Positions 1-7,019 of a DNA stretch of 36,139 bases are shown one piece after another; the first letter of the stretch is position 1, and every line of letters begins with the position of its first letter. Source of the stretch: Brevundimonas diminuta 470-4 (lineage in GTDB: Bacteria > Pseudomonadota > Alphaproteobacteria > Caulobacterales > Caulobacteraceae); assembly GCA_000318405.1 (NCBI GenBank), contig KB291777.1:73665-109803 (forward strand). The letters run 5' to 3'. The translations under genes were made by a program, and so were the position numbers. The notes under the pieces were generated by a model. That model was not told the DNA's origin. It made no database searches and saw only the letters and a list, made by a program, of their open reading frames with translations.

Positions 1-148
1 CCCCCTCGCGGGGGGAGGGTTGGGTGCAGGCAAGGCGGTGGCCATCGTGGCGCGGAGACGCCGCGCCTCCTGCGCTCTCTCCCGCAAGGTCGCGTCCAAA
101 CCCTCATCCCCGGCCCTTCCCCCCTCGAGGTGGAAGGGAGCAGACGCT
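1..148. repeat. non-coding tail after gspH with two GC-rich palindromes
   Basis: No gene is supported here. Two C-rich/G-rich palindromes are visible: one at 1-15 (CCCCC, TCGC, then G-run), cut by the window edge, and one at 114-138 (CCCTTCC arm, central CCTCGAGG, GGAAGGG arm). They look like members of a dispersed intergenic palindrome type. The second lies just past the gspH stop codon and could end or stabilise the gsp transcript, but no U-tract follows it. gspI, which would normally come next, is not seen. Confidence 0.4.
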
Positions 149-562
149 CTAGTCATGGATCGTCACCTCGCCCGCCCCGTCGACGGCGACCGTGACGGAC
201 TGGCCCTCGCACTCCAGCCGCACCCTGGCGGCGTCGGCGCCGCCGGTCGGGTCGAACACGGCGCGCGCGGCTCCGGCGACGGCGGCGCCCTCGCCCCATG
301 CCTTGGGCGCCAGGACGCCAGTCAGAGGCGTCCAGACGGCGCCGTCGAAGCTCTCGAAACCATAGCCCGCCGCATCAGCGCGCAGGGCCACCGGGCGATT
401 GGTCATCACAGCCTCCTCGCGCGCCAGCGTCAGGCGCGCGGCGAACCGTTCGGCCTCGACCGCCAATGTCGGGTGCGGGTCCGGCATGGACAGCATCACC
501 GCCCCCGCCGCCACGCCGATAATGGCGATGACGACCATCAACTCGACAAGCGTGAAGCCCAT
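149..562 (-). CDS. gspH: type II secretion minor pseudopilin GspH
   Basis: Minor pseudopilin of the type II secretion system, part of the tip complex of the periplasmic pseudopilus. The prepilin signature is clear: G followed by FTLVELMVVIAIIG, with F as the processed N-terminus and Glu at +5, then one hydrophobic helix and a small beta-rich domain. With the ATG at 562 the protein has 137 residues, but the leader before the cleavage site is only Met-Gly, which is abnormally short. An in-frame ATG at 673 would give a 39-residue leader encoded through a hairpin repeat. Neither start has a convincing Shine-Dalgarno. Identity as a GspH-type pseudopilin is good; the start is uncertain. It is the last gsp gene in view, with gspG upstream. 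Confidence 0.8.
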   Translation of the reverse strand: MGFTLVELMVVIAIIGVAAGAVMLSMPDPHPTLAVEAERFAARLTLAREEAVMTNRPVALRADAAGYGFESFDGAVWTPLTGVLAPKAWGEGAAVAGAARAVFDPTGGADAARVRLECEGQSVTVAVDGAGEVTIHD

Positions 563-572
563 TCTTTGGTCG

Positions 573-606
573 CTACCGCGCGCGCCTCGGGCGCGCGCTG
601 CTTGAG
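573..606. repeat. REP-like hairpin repeat, copy 1
   Basis: CTACCGC (573-579) and GCTGCTTGAG (597-606) flank a perfect 9-bp stem, GCGCGCGCC (578-586) with GGCGCGCGC (590-598), closed by a TCG loop. The same two flanks recur exactly at 36115-36139 around a different stem, so this is a dispersed element and not a one-off terminator. It lies in the gspG-gspH gap, 11 bp before the nearest gspH ATG. Confidence 0.6.
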
Positions 607-620
607 CGAGTGGTCGTGCG

Positions 621-660
621 TTACCGCTCGCCGCGCGGCGGTTCGCGACTTGAGCGCAGT
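621..660. repeat. REP-like hairpin repeat, diverged copy 2
   Basis: TTACCGC (621-627), a CGCCGC/GCGGCG palindrome (629-640) and GACTTGAGCG (647-656) repeat the architecture of copy 1 directly next to it, with changed stem and partly changed flanks. The pair fills most of the gspG-gspH gap. Confidence 0.45.
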
Positions 661-686
661 GGAGCGCGCGCATTGACCGGGCGTGG

Positions 687-1139
687 TCAGCCCTGCCAGT
701 TGCCGATGTCGGCGTCATTCCCCTCGCCCCCTTCCTGGCCGTCGGCGCCGAAGGACCAGATGTCGAACTGGCCGCCATGGGCGCTGCGGCGGCGGTACTG
801 GTAGGGATTGCCCCACGGATCTTCCGGCAGGCGGCGGACATAGCCGCCCTGTCGATAGCGTTCCGGCCGCGCCAGATCGGCGGGCGGCGCGGTCAGGGCC
901 TTCAATCCCTGCTGGTCCGTCGGGAAGGTCAGGTTGTCGAGGCGATAGGTCTCCACCGCCTGCTCCAGCACCGAGATGTCGGCCCGCGCCTTGCCAACCA
1001 TGGCCTTGTCCTGACTGGGCAGGACGTTGATCGCCACCACCGTCGCCAGAAGGCCGATGATGACGATGACGACCATTAATTCGACAAGGGTGAAGCCCTG
1101 ACGTTTCTGACGTTTATCCTGAGTATCTTCGCTGCGCAT
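687..1139 (-). CDS. gspG: type II secretion major pseudopilin GspG
   Basis: Major pseudopilin, the main building block of the type II secretion pseudopilus that pushes substrates through the secretin. The 150-residue protein begins with a basic leader rich in Lys, Arg and Gln and ends it with Q-G15|F16TLVELMVVIVIIG, a class III prepilin peptidase site with Glu20 at +5. The C-terminal half has the usual GspG ending, with the P-E-D-P-W-G-N-P-Y-Q-Y region (about 105-115) and a late Asp-rich segment that in this family binds calcium. The ATG at 1139 gives the expected leader and sits 11 nt after gspF. Confidence 0.95.
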   Translation of the reverse strand: MRSEDTQDKRQKRQGFTLVELMVVIVIIGLLATVVAINVLPSQDKAMVGKARADISVLEQAVETYRLDNLTFPTDQQGLKALTAPPADLARPERYRQGGYVRRLPEDPWGNPYQYRRRSAHGGQFDIWSFGADGQEGGEGNDADIGNWQG

Positions 1140-1150
1140 GGAAGGTCTCC

Positions 1151-2365
1151 TCACCCCAGGGCCAGGGTGTTGATCTGAAGGATGGGAAGCAGGATCGACA
1201 GCACGATCACGGCGACGATCCCGCCCATGATCACGATGATCGCCGGCTCCAGCAGGCTGAGCATCACGGCGGTGAAGTTGGAGAATTCGCGCTCCAGATA
1301 GTCGGCCGCGCGCTCCAGCATGGGCTCCAGCCGACCGCTGCTTTCGCCGGAGGCGGTCATGTAGACGAGGATGGGCGGGAAGACCTCGGCGCGGCGCATG
1401 GCGGCCGACAGGCCCCCGCCTTCGCGCACGGCCTCGGCCATCTGTTCGGTGGCGCGGCGCAGGGCGCGGTTGGAGACGGTGCGGGCGGTGATGGTCAGCC
1501 CCTCCAGCACCGGCAGGCCCGCCGCGATCATGGTCGACAGGGTGCGGGCCATGCGCGCCCCGTGCAGGTCGCGCGTCAGCCGCCCCACCAGCGGCAACCT
1601 GAGCACCCAGGCGTCCAGCTTCAGCCGCACCGCCTCGCGCCGCCGCGCGATCAGGCCCGCGACAGCGACCGCCGCCAGCGCCAACAGCATCAGCCAGCCC
1701 CAGTCGCGCATCAGGTCCGACAGGCCGATGACCAGGCGCGTCAACAACGGCAGAGTCTGGCCCATGCTGTCGAACTGATCGACCACCTTGGGCACGATAT
1801 AGGTCATCATGGCGACGATGACGCCCAGCGCCACCACCGCCAGCACGCACGGATAGACCAGCGCGGTCAGCACCTTGCCGCGCACGACCTCGTCCCGTTC
1901 CAGCCCGTCGGCCAAGCGTTCGAGGATGGGCTGAAGCGCGCCCGACTGTTCGCCCGCCGCCGTCATGGAGCGATACAGCGGCGGAAAGGCCGCGCCCTGC
2001 TGGCCCATGGCGTCGGACAGGCGCCGCCCCTCGATCACCCCGGCGTGGACGCCTTCGAGCACGCGGCGGACGTTGGGCCGGTCCGCCTGAAGCATCAGGT
2101 TGCGCAACGCCTCCTCCAGCGGTGAGACGGAGATCAGCGTCGCCAACTGCCGCGTGGTCAGCGCCAGCGTCTTGGGCGACAGCCGCCCGGCCTTGCCCGC
2201 CTTCGCTGAGGCGACGACCGCGCCCGAACGGCCGGGCGACAACTGCAACGGAGCCAGTTGACGCTTCGCCAGCGCCCTGCGTGCGGCGGCTTCGTCGGTC
2301 GCGCTCAGAGAGCCGCTGACCGTCCGCCCCATGGCGTCGGCGGCGATGTAGTCGAAGGCCGCCAT
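1151..2365 (-). CDS. gspF: type II secretion inner-membrane platform protein GspF
   Basis: Polytopic inner-membrane core of the secretion platform; it links the GspE ATPase to pseudopilus assembly. The 404-residue protein has the family plan: two homologous cytoplasmic T2SSF domains (about 70-165 and 270-370) separated by hydrophobic segments at about 165-192 and 222-240, with a final membrane helix at about 370-398. The ATG overlaps the gspE stop by one base (TGATG), implying translational coupling. Confidence 0.95.
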   Translation of the reverse strand: MAAFDYIAADAMGRTVSGSLSATDEAAARRALAKRQLAPLQLSPGRSGAVVASAKAGKAGRLSPKTLALTTRQLATLISVSPLEEALRNLMLQADRPNVRRVLEGVHAGVIEGRRLSDAMGQQGAAFPPLYRSMTAAGEQSGALQPILERLADGLERDEVVRGKVLTALVYPCVLAVVALGVIVAMMTYIVPKVVDQFDSMGQTLPLLTRLVIGLSDLMRDWGWLMLLALAAVAVAGLIARRREAVRLKLDAWVLRLPLVGRLTRDLHGARMARTLSTMIAAGLPVLEGLTITARTVSNRALRRATEQMAEAVREGGGLSAAMRRAEVFPPILVYMTASGESSGRLEPMLERAADYLEREFSNFTAVMLSLLEPAIIVIMGGIVAVIVLSILLPILQINTLALG

Positions 2366-3858
2366 CAGGCCGCGACCTCTTCGGCGGCGGTTTCCTGACG
2401 CGCGACGCGCAGCGCCTCCTCGACCGAGGTGACGCCCTCCAGCACCAGCGTCCGCGCCCGGTCGGCCAGCGTCCCGCCGGTCGCGAAGGCGGCGTCGAAC
2501 ACCGCGTCTTCGTCGGCGCCCGAGGCGATCAGGCGGCGCACCTTCTCGTCCACCGTCAGCGTCTCATAGAGGCCGATGCGCCCGACATAGCCGGTCGAGT
2601 CGCAGTCGGCGCAGCCGTGCGGCCGCCAGACGCACACGCCCTCTTCGGCCCCGATCAGCCGCGCCGTAGCCTTGTCCGCCGTCTCCTCGATCCGGCAGTG
2701 CGGGCACAGGCGCCGCACCAGCCGCTGCGCCACCACCAGCCGCAGGGTCGAGGCCAGCAGGAAGGGCTCGACCCCCATGTCGCGCAGGCGCGTCACCGCC
2801 CCGGCCGCGTCATTGGTGTGGACAGTCGACAGCACCAGATGGCCGGTGAGCGACGCCTGAACGGCGATGGCCGCCGTCTCCGTGTCGCGGATTTCGCCGA
2901 CCATGACCACGTCCGGGTCCTGACGCAGGATGGCGCGCAGACCGGCGGCGAAGGTCATGCCGACCTTGGGGTTCACTTGGGTCTGGCCCACGCCCTCGAT
3001 GGCATACTCGACCGGGTCTTCGACGGTCAGGATGTTGCGCGATCCGTCGTTCAGCAGCGACAGCCCGGCATAGAGGCTGGTCGTCTTGCCCGAGCCCGTC
3101 GGGCCGGTGACGAGGATGATGCCGTTCGGCTCGGCCAGCGCATGGCGCAAGGCCTCCAGCGCCGCCGGATCCATGCCCAGCCGGTCCAGCGTCAGCCCGG
3201 CCTGATCCTTGTCCAAAATCCGCAGCACCACCCGTTCGCCCGCCCGCGACGGCAGGGTCGAGACGCGCACGTCCAGCGACTTGCCGCCCAGCGTCAGGGG
3301 AATGCGCCCGTCCTGGGGCTTGCGCTTCTCGGCGATGTCCAGCCGCGCCATGACCTTGATACGCGACACCAGCAGCGGTGCCACGCGCGGGTTCAGGCTC
3401 AACGCCTCGCGCAGCACCCCGTCCACCCGCATCCGCACCAGCAGGCGCGTCTCATAGCTTTCCAGATGCACGTCCGAGGCGCCGATGCGGGCGGCCTCGG
3501 CGATCACGCCGTTGATCAGGCGGATGACCGGCGCGTCGTCCGTGGCGTCCAACAGGTCCGCCGCCGCCGGAATGTCGTCCACCAGACTGTCCAGCCCCAC
3601 CGGCAGGGACAGGTCGTCGCCGTCGGCCGCCGTCAGTTGCTCGCCTGCATAGACTTCCGACAGCTTGCGATCGAAGGCGGCGGCGCTGAGAGGCGACGCC
3701 TCCAGCGGGCGGCCCAGTACGCGGCGCGCCTCGACCAGAGCCAGCGGATCGGCGCCCTCGCGCACCCCCACCGCCATCACCTCGCCCGCCGCCAGCAGCA
3801 GGACGCCATGGGTCTTGGCGAAGCCGTAGGGCAGGCGCGGATCGACGACGGTGATCAC
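2365..3858 (-). CDS. gspE: type II secretion ATPase GspE
   Basis: Cytoplasmic hexameric ATPase that powers pseudopilus assembly. In the 497-residue protein the Walker A motif GPTGSGKT is at 252-259, the Walker B region with DPDVVMVGEIRD is at about 314-325, and the CPHC (385-388) and CADC (416-419) pairs form the zinc-binding CM domain typical of GspE/PilB proteins. The N1 domain is shortened. The start is GTG at 3858, whose GTGA overlaps the gspD stop by 4 nt, so translation is probably coupled to gspD. Confidence 0.96.
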   Translation of the reverse strand: MITVVDPRLPYGFAKTHGVLLLAAGEVMAVGVREGADPLALVEARRVLGRPLEASPLSAAAFDRKLSEVYAGEQLTAADGDDLSLPVGLDSLVDDIPAAADLLDATDDAPVIRLINGVIAEAARIGASDVHLESYETRLLVRMRVDGVLREALSLNPRVAPLLVSRIKVMARLDIAEKRKPQDGRIPLTLGGKSLDVRVSTLPSRAGERVVLRILDKDQAGLTLDRLGMDPAALEALRHALAEPNGIILVTGPTGSGKTTSLYAGLSLLNDGSRNILTVEDPVEYAIEGVGQTQVNPKVGMTFAAGLRAILRQDPDVVMVGEIRDTETAAIAVQASLTGHLVLSTVHTNDAAGAVTRLRDMGVEPFLLASTLRLVVAQRLVRRLCPHCRIEETADKATARLIGAEEGVCVWRPHGCADCDSTGYVGRIGLYETLTVDEKVRRLIASGADEDAVFDAAFATGGTLADRARTLVLEGVTSVEEALRVARQETAAEEVAA

Positions 3859-5975
3859 CGGGCGACCCCCGTCACCGGCGGCAACGGCTGGGCCGCGACC
3901 GGCGTCACAGGGGCGATGACCAGCGGCTCGCCTGCTGCCGGGCCCGCAGGCGGCTGAACCTGCATATAGTCGCGCAACAGCGCGTCGAGACTCGGCTCGC
4001 GATCGGGATGAACCCGCTGCTGCTCACCGCGCATATAGCCCCAGCGATCCGCCGCCAGACCCTGCGCGTCCGCCGTGGTGCGCAAGATGGTCGGGCGCAG
4101 GAAGACCATCAGATTGGTCCGCCCCCGCTCGCGGCTGGTCGAGCGGAACAGGACGCCGACGCCTGGAATGTCGCCCAGCCCCGGCACCTTGCTGGTCTCC
4201 AGCCGGTCGTTCTGATCCAGCAGGCCGCCCGCCACGGCGATGTCGCCGTCATCGACGACCAGTGTCGTCTCCAGCTCGCGCTTGTCCAGGATCAGGTCGT
4301 TGGCGCCGCTGGTCAGCAGGCCGTTGATGCTCGACACTTCCTGCCGCAGCGTCAGGGTGATGGAGCCGCCCGCATTGATCTGGGGCCGCACCGTCAGGCG
4401 CACCCCGATGTCCTTGCGCTCGGTCGTGGTGAAGGGGTTGGAGTTGCCGTCCAGAATGGCCCGACCGGTGGTGATCGGCACCTCCTGCCCGACCAGGAAG
4501 GTCGCCTCTTCGTTATCCAGCGTCATGATCGACGGGGTCTGCAACAGGTTGGAGCCCGCGTCCGTCTTGGCCGCATTGATGATGAAGCCGAACAGGCCGT
4601 CGCCCCACTTGCCGCCCGCCCCGCCGACGAAGCCGTTGGCGCCCAGCAGGCTGTTCAGAGCCAGGTTCTGCAACCGCTCGCGCATGGGGTCGTCCTTGTC
4701 GAGCTGACCCGCCCCCGCCCCGCCCGCGATGGGAACCAGCGGCGCGGCGCGATCGGAATAGTTGGTCAGACCGACGCCCTGCTCGCCCGCCAGCAGCCAC
4801 TGCACGCCCAGATCGCGCACGGCCTTGTCGCTCAGTTCGACGACGATGGCCTCGATCAGAACCTGCTGACGACGCACGTCCAACTGGCGGATCACCTCGG
4901 TCAGGGTGCGTTGCAGGTCCGCCGGACCGGAGATGACCAGTGCGTTCGCGCCGGGGAAACGGGCGATGGTGGCGCGCTGGCCTGTGGCGGTCACGGTGGT
5001 CGATCCGATCGGCCCGCTGTCGGCCTCGCCCGTCGTGGTCAGGCCACCCTGCCCCATGCCGCTCGTTGCATTGTTCGCCCCGGCGCGGGCGGTCCGCAGG
5101 CGCGGAGACGAGGTCGCCGCCGCATCCGCCGGCTGACCGACGATCTGTTGCAGGACCGGCAGAAGCTGCTCGGCGTCAGCGTGCTCCAGAAAGACGACGT
5201 TGACGTCCTGACTGGCCCGCGCCCGGCCATCCAGGTCGGCGATCAGGCCGCGCACCCGCGCCAGCGCCTGGCCGTCGCCGCGCAGCACCAGCGCATTGGA
5301 GCTTTCGACCGGGGTGATCGTCACCAGCCCGGGCGCGCCGGGACCGCCCGTCACCTGTTGCAGCACGCCCGCGATTTCGCGCGCCGAGGCGTTCTCCAGC
5401 GCGACCACCTCATAGGCCGAACGGTCCACGTCGATGCGGCCGACCAGCGCCCGGATCCGCGACAGGTTGTCGGCGAAGTCGGCCACCACCACGCTGTTCG
5501 CGCCGGGATTGGCCAGCACCTGCCCCTGCGCCCCGACCAGCGGCCGGATCGTCTCGGCGGCCGAGGCGGCGTCGATATGGCGAAGGGTGAAAACCTCGGT
5601 CGAGAACCGCTCGGCGCCGACCGTGGCGGGCCCCTGCGCCGCGCCCTGCGCCGGGCTGATGCGATAGGCGCCCGACGACGTCGGCGTCACCACCAGACCA
5701 TTGGCCCGCAGCGTCGACAGGAAGACCTCGAACAGCTGAGCGCGGGTCAGGGGGCGCGGGCTGGACACCGTCACCGTGCCCGTCACCGCCGGATCGACGA
5801 TGAAGGTGCGCCCGGTCGTGCGCGCCACATCCTGCACGAAGGCGCGGATGTCGGCGTTCTGGACGTTCAGCGTCTGACGCGCCTCCTGCGCGATCACCGG
5901 CGCGGCGGCCAGCAGCTGGACCGCCAGAACAGCGGCCAGAACGCCGGTCAACAGAGATCGGCTGCGAACCTTCAT
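3855..5975 (-). CDS. gspD: type II secretion secretin GspD
   Basis: Outer-membrane secretin forming the exit channel of the type II secretion system. The 706-residue protein has a signal peptide (1-29, ending A-Q), an N0 domain (about 35-105), N1-N3 repeats (about 125-365, with a Gly/Ser/Thr-rich insert at about 285-330) and a C-terminal secretin domain (about 370-630) containing the conserved VPGLGDIPGVGVLF stretch at 597-610. A Pro-rich tail follows, where an S-domain for pilotin binding may lie. The ATG overlaps the gspC stop by 4 nt (ATGA). Confidence 0.96.
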   Translation of the reverse strand: MKVRSRSLLTGVLAAVLAVQLLAAAPVIAQEARQTLNVQNADIRAFVQDVARTTGRTFIVDPAVTGTVTVSSPRPLTRAQLFEVFLSTLRANGLVVTPTSSGAYRISPAQGAAQGPATVGAERFSTEVFTLRHIDAASAAETIRPLVGAQGQVLANPGANSVVVADFADNLSRIRALVGRIDVDRSAYEVVALENASAREIAGVLQQVTGGPGAPGLVTITPVESSNALVLRGDGQALARVRGLIADLDGRARASQDVNVVFLEHADAEQLLPVLQQIVGQPADAAATSSPRLRTARAGANNATSGMGQGGLTTTGEADSGPIGSTTVTATGQRATIARFPGANALVISGPADLQRTLTEVIRQLDVRRQQVLIEAIVVELSDKAVRDLGVQWLLAGEQGVGLTNYSDRAAPLVPIAGGAGAGQLDKDDPMRERLQNLALNSLLGANGFVGGAGGKWGDGLFGFIINAAKTDAGSNLLQTPSIMTLDNEEATFLVGQEVPITTGRAILDGNSNPFTTTERKDIGVRLTVRPQINAGGSITLTLRQEVSSINGLLTSGANDLILDKRELETTLVVDDGDIAVAGGLLDQNDRLETSKVPGLGDIPGVGVLFRSTSRERGRTNLMVFLRPTILRTTADAQGLAADRWGYMRGEQQRVHPDREPSLDALLRDYMQVQPPAGPAAGEPLVIAPVTPVAAQPLPPVTGVAR

Positions 5976-6805
5976 GGGCGCGTCCTTACGGTGGTGGAGC
6001 GGACCTGACCGTCGCGCTCGAACTGGATCTGGGCCGAAGGGGCGTCGGCCAGCTGGCCGCGCAGGGCGGCGAGCGCCTGCGGGCTGTTCAGGGCCGCGCC
6101 GTTGACCGACAGGATGACGTCGCCCGAGCGCAGCCCCGCATTGCGCAACTCCCCCCCGTCGCCCGATGCGGAAACGGTCAGGCCGTTGACGCCCAGCCCC
6201 TGAATGCGCGGCCGCAGCCCCGCCTGGGCGAGCAGACGCTGAGGATCGACCACCACGCCTTCGGCCGAGGCGGGTTCAGGCGCCGTCACAGCGAGTTGCG
6301 GCGTCGTTGCAGGCGCAACGCCGGAGGCCATGTCGGGAAAATCGAGGCGGAACGGCGCGGTGCCGCGCGACAGCATGACGTGATCGGGCGCGACCGAGGT
6401 CAGGGTCAGACCCGCCTCCAGTTCCTCGCCCGCGCCGACCGAGACCTGGCGTCCATCCGACAGGCCGATGATGGCCGAGCCGCCGCCCACGCCGTCCGCG
6501 CGCACGCCGAACAGGGTCAGGCCGCCGCCGTCCGACGGCGCCGCCTCGGCTCCGCCCCCGCCGTTACGGAAGAAGGCGTCGAAACGCGACAAGATGCTGA
6601 GATCGACCTCCGGCAGAGGACGCGCCTGCTCGGCCTGCGGCGCCGGAGCCGCGAACAGCCAGACCAGTCGCCCGCCCTGCACCAGAAGAAGCAGGATCAA
6701 CGCCGCCTCGACCACGCGCCGCAGCGGCAGACGACGGAGGGACAGGCCGCCCCGGCCCCATGAAACGCCGCTCAGTTTGCGAAGGCCAGCGAGCAAGGAA
6801 GACAT
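5972..6805 (-). CDS. gspC: type II secretion inner-membrane protein GspC
   Basis: Bitopic inner-membrane protein that connects the platform to the GspD secretin. The 277-residue protein has a basic cytoplasmic N-terminus, one membrane helix at 31-51, a homology-region domain at about 95-155 and a C-terminal PDZ domain (about 195-275) with GLRSGDVILSVNG at 224-236. I chose the ATG at 6805 because it gives the normal short cytoplasmic tail; longer in-frame starts add unrelated sequence. It is the first gsp gene, so the operon promoter should lie at about 6806-6967. Confidence 0.9.
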   Translation of the reverse strand: MSSLLAGLRKLSGVSWGRGGLSLRRLPLRRVVEAALILLLLVQGGRLVWLFAAPAPQAEQARPLPEVDLSILSRFDAFFRNGGGGAEAAPSDGGGLTLFGVRADGVGGGSAIIGLSDGRQVSVGAGEELEAGLTLTSVAPDHVMLSRGTAPFRLDFPDMASGVAPATTPQLAVTAPEPASAEGVVVDPQRLLAQAGLRPRIQGLGVNGLTVSASGDGGELRNAGLRSGDVILSVNGAALNSPQALAALRGQLADAPSAQIQFERDGQVRSTTVRTRP

Positions 6806-6967
6806 CCCCAACGGCCTTTCGCGGCCGCAACGCCTCCCTAGGCGGATGCTCCGTACCCGGCTCGCTCCGAACCATGACAGCGCAGATAAGTTGTCGCGAC
6901 AGATGCAGCGGGTTCGGAATGATTGACGTGCAAACGTCACCTCTCCCGGGGAGAGAGGGAATAGAAA
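6806..6967 (-). promoter_or_regulatory. upstream region of the gsp operon with a 16-bp palindrome
   Basis: This gap precedes gspC and follows the terminator of the TonB receptor gene. It contains TGACGT-GCAA-ACGTCA (6924-6939), an exact 6-bp inverted repeat suited to a dimeric regulator. It also has two CTGTC-type half sites on the minus strand (6896-6902 and 6874-6880) exactly 22 nt apart, and a CTCTCCC/GGGAGAG palindrome (6941-6955). I cannot name a -35/-10 pair with confidence. Operator function is inference. Confidence 0.35.
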
Positions 6968-6996
6968 AGCCGGGAGGCCGCGGCGGCCTCCCGGCT
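6968..6996 (-). terminator. intrinsic terminator after the TonB-dependent receptor gene
   Basis: Perfect 13-bp arms (6968-6980 and 6984-6996) with a 3-nt loop, followed on the minus strand by TTTTCTATT. It begins 23 bases after the receptor stop codon and separates that transcript from the gsp operon. Confidence 0.85.
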
Positions 6997-7019
6997 CAAA
7001 TGTCAGTCGTAACCTGCGC

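Noticed and set aside
4008..6008. Long plus-strand open frame opposite gspD
   Set aside because: It mirrors a clear secretin gene, has no family motif, and such antisense frames are common at this GC. Similar shadows opposite the M14 gene (13246-15897) and the TonB receptor (8217-9896) are rejected for the same reason.
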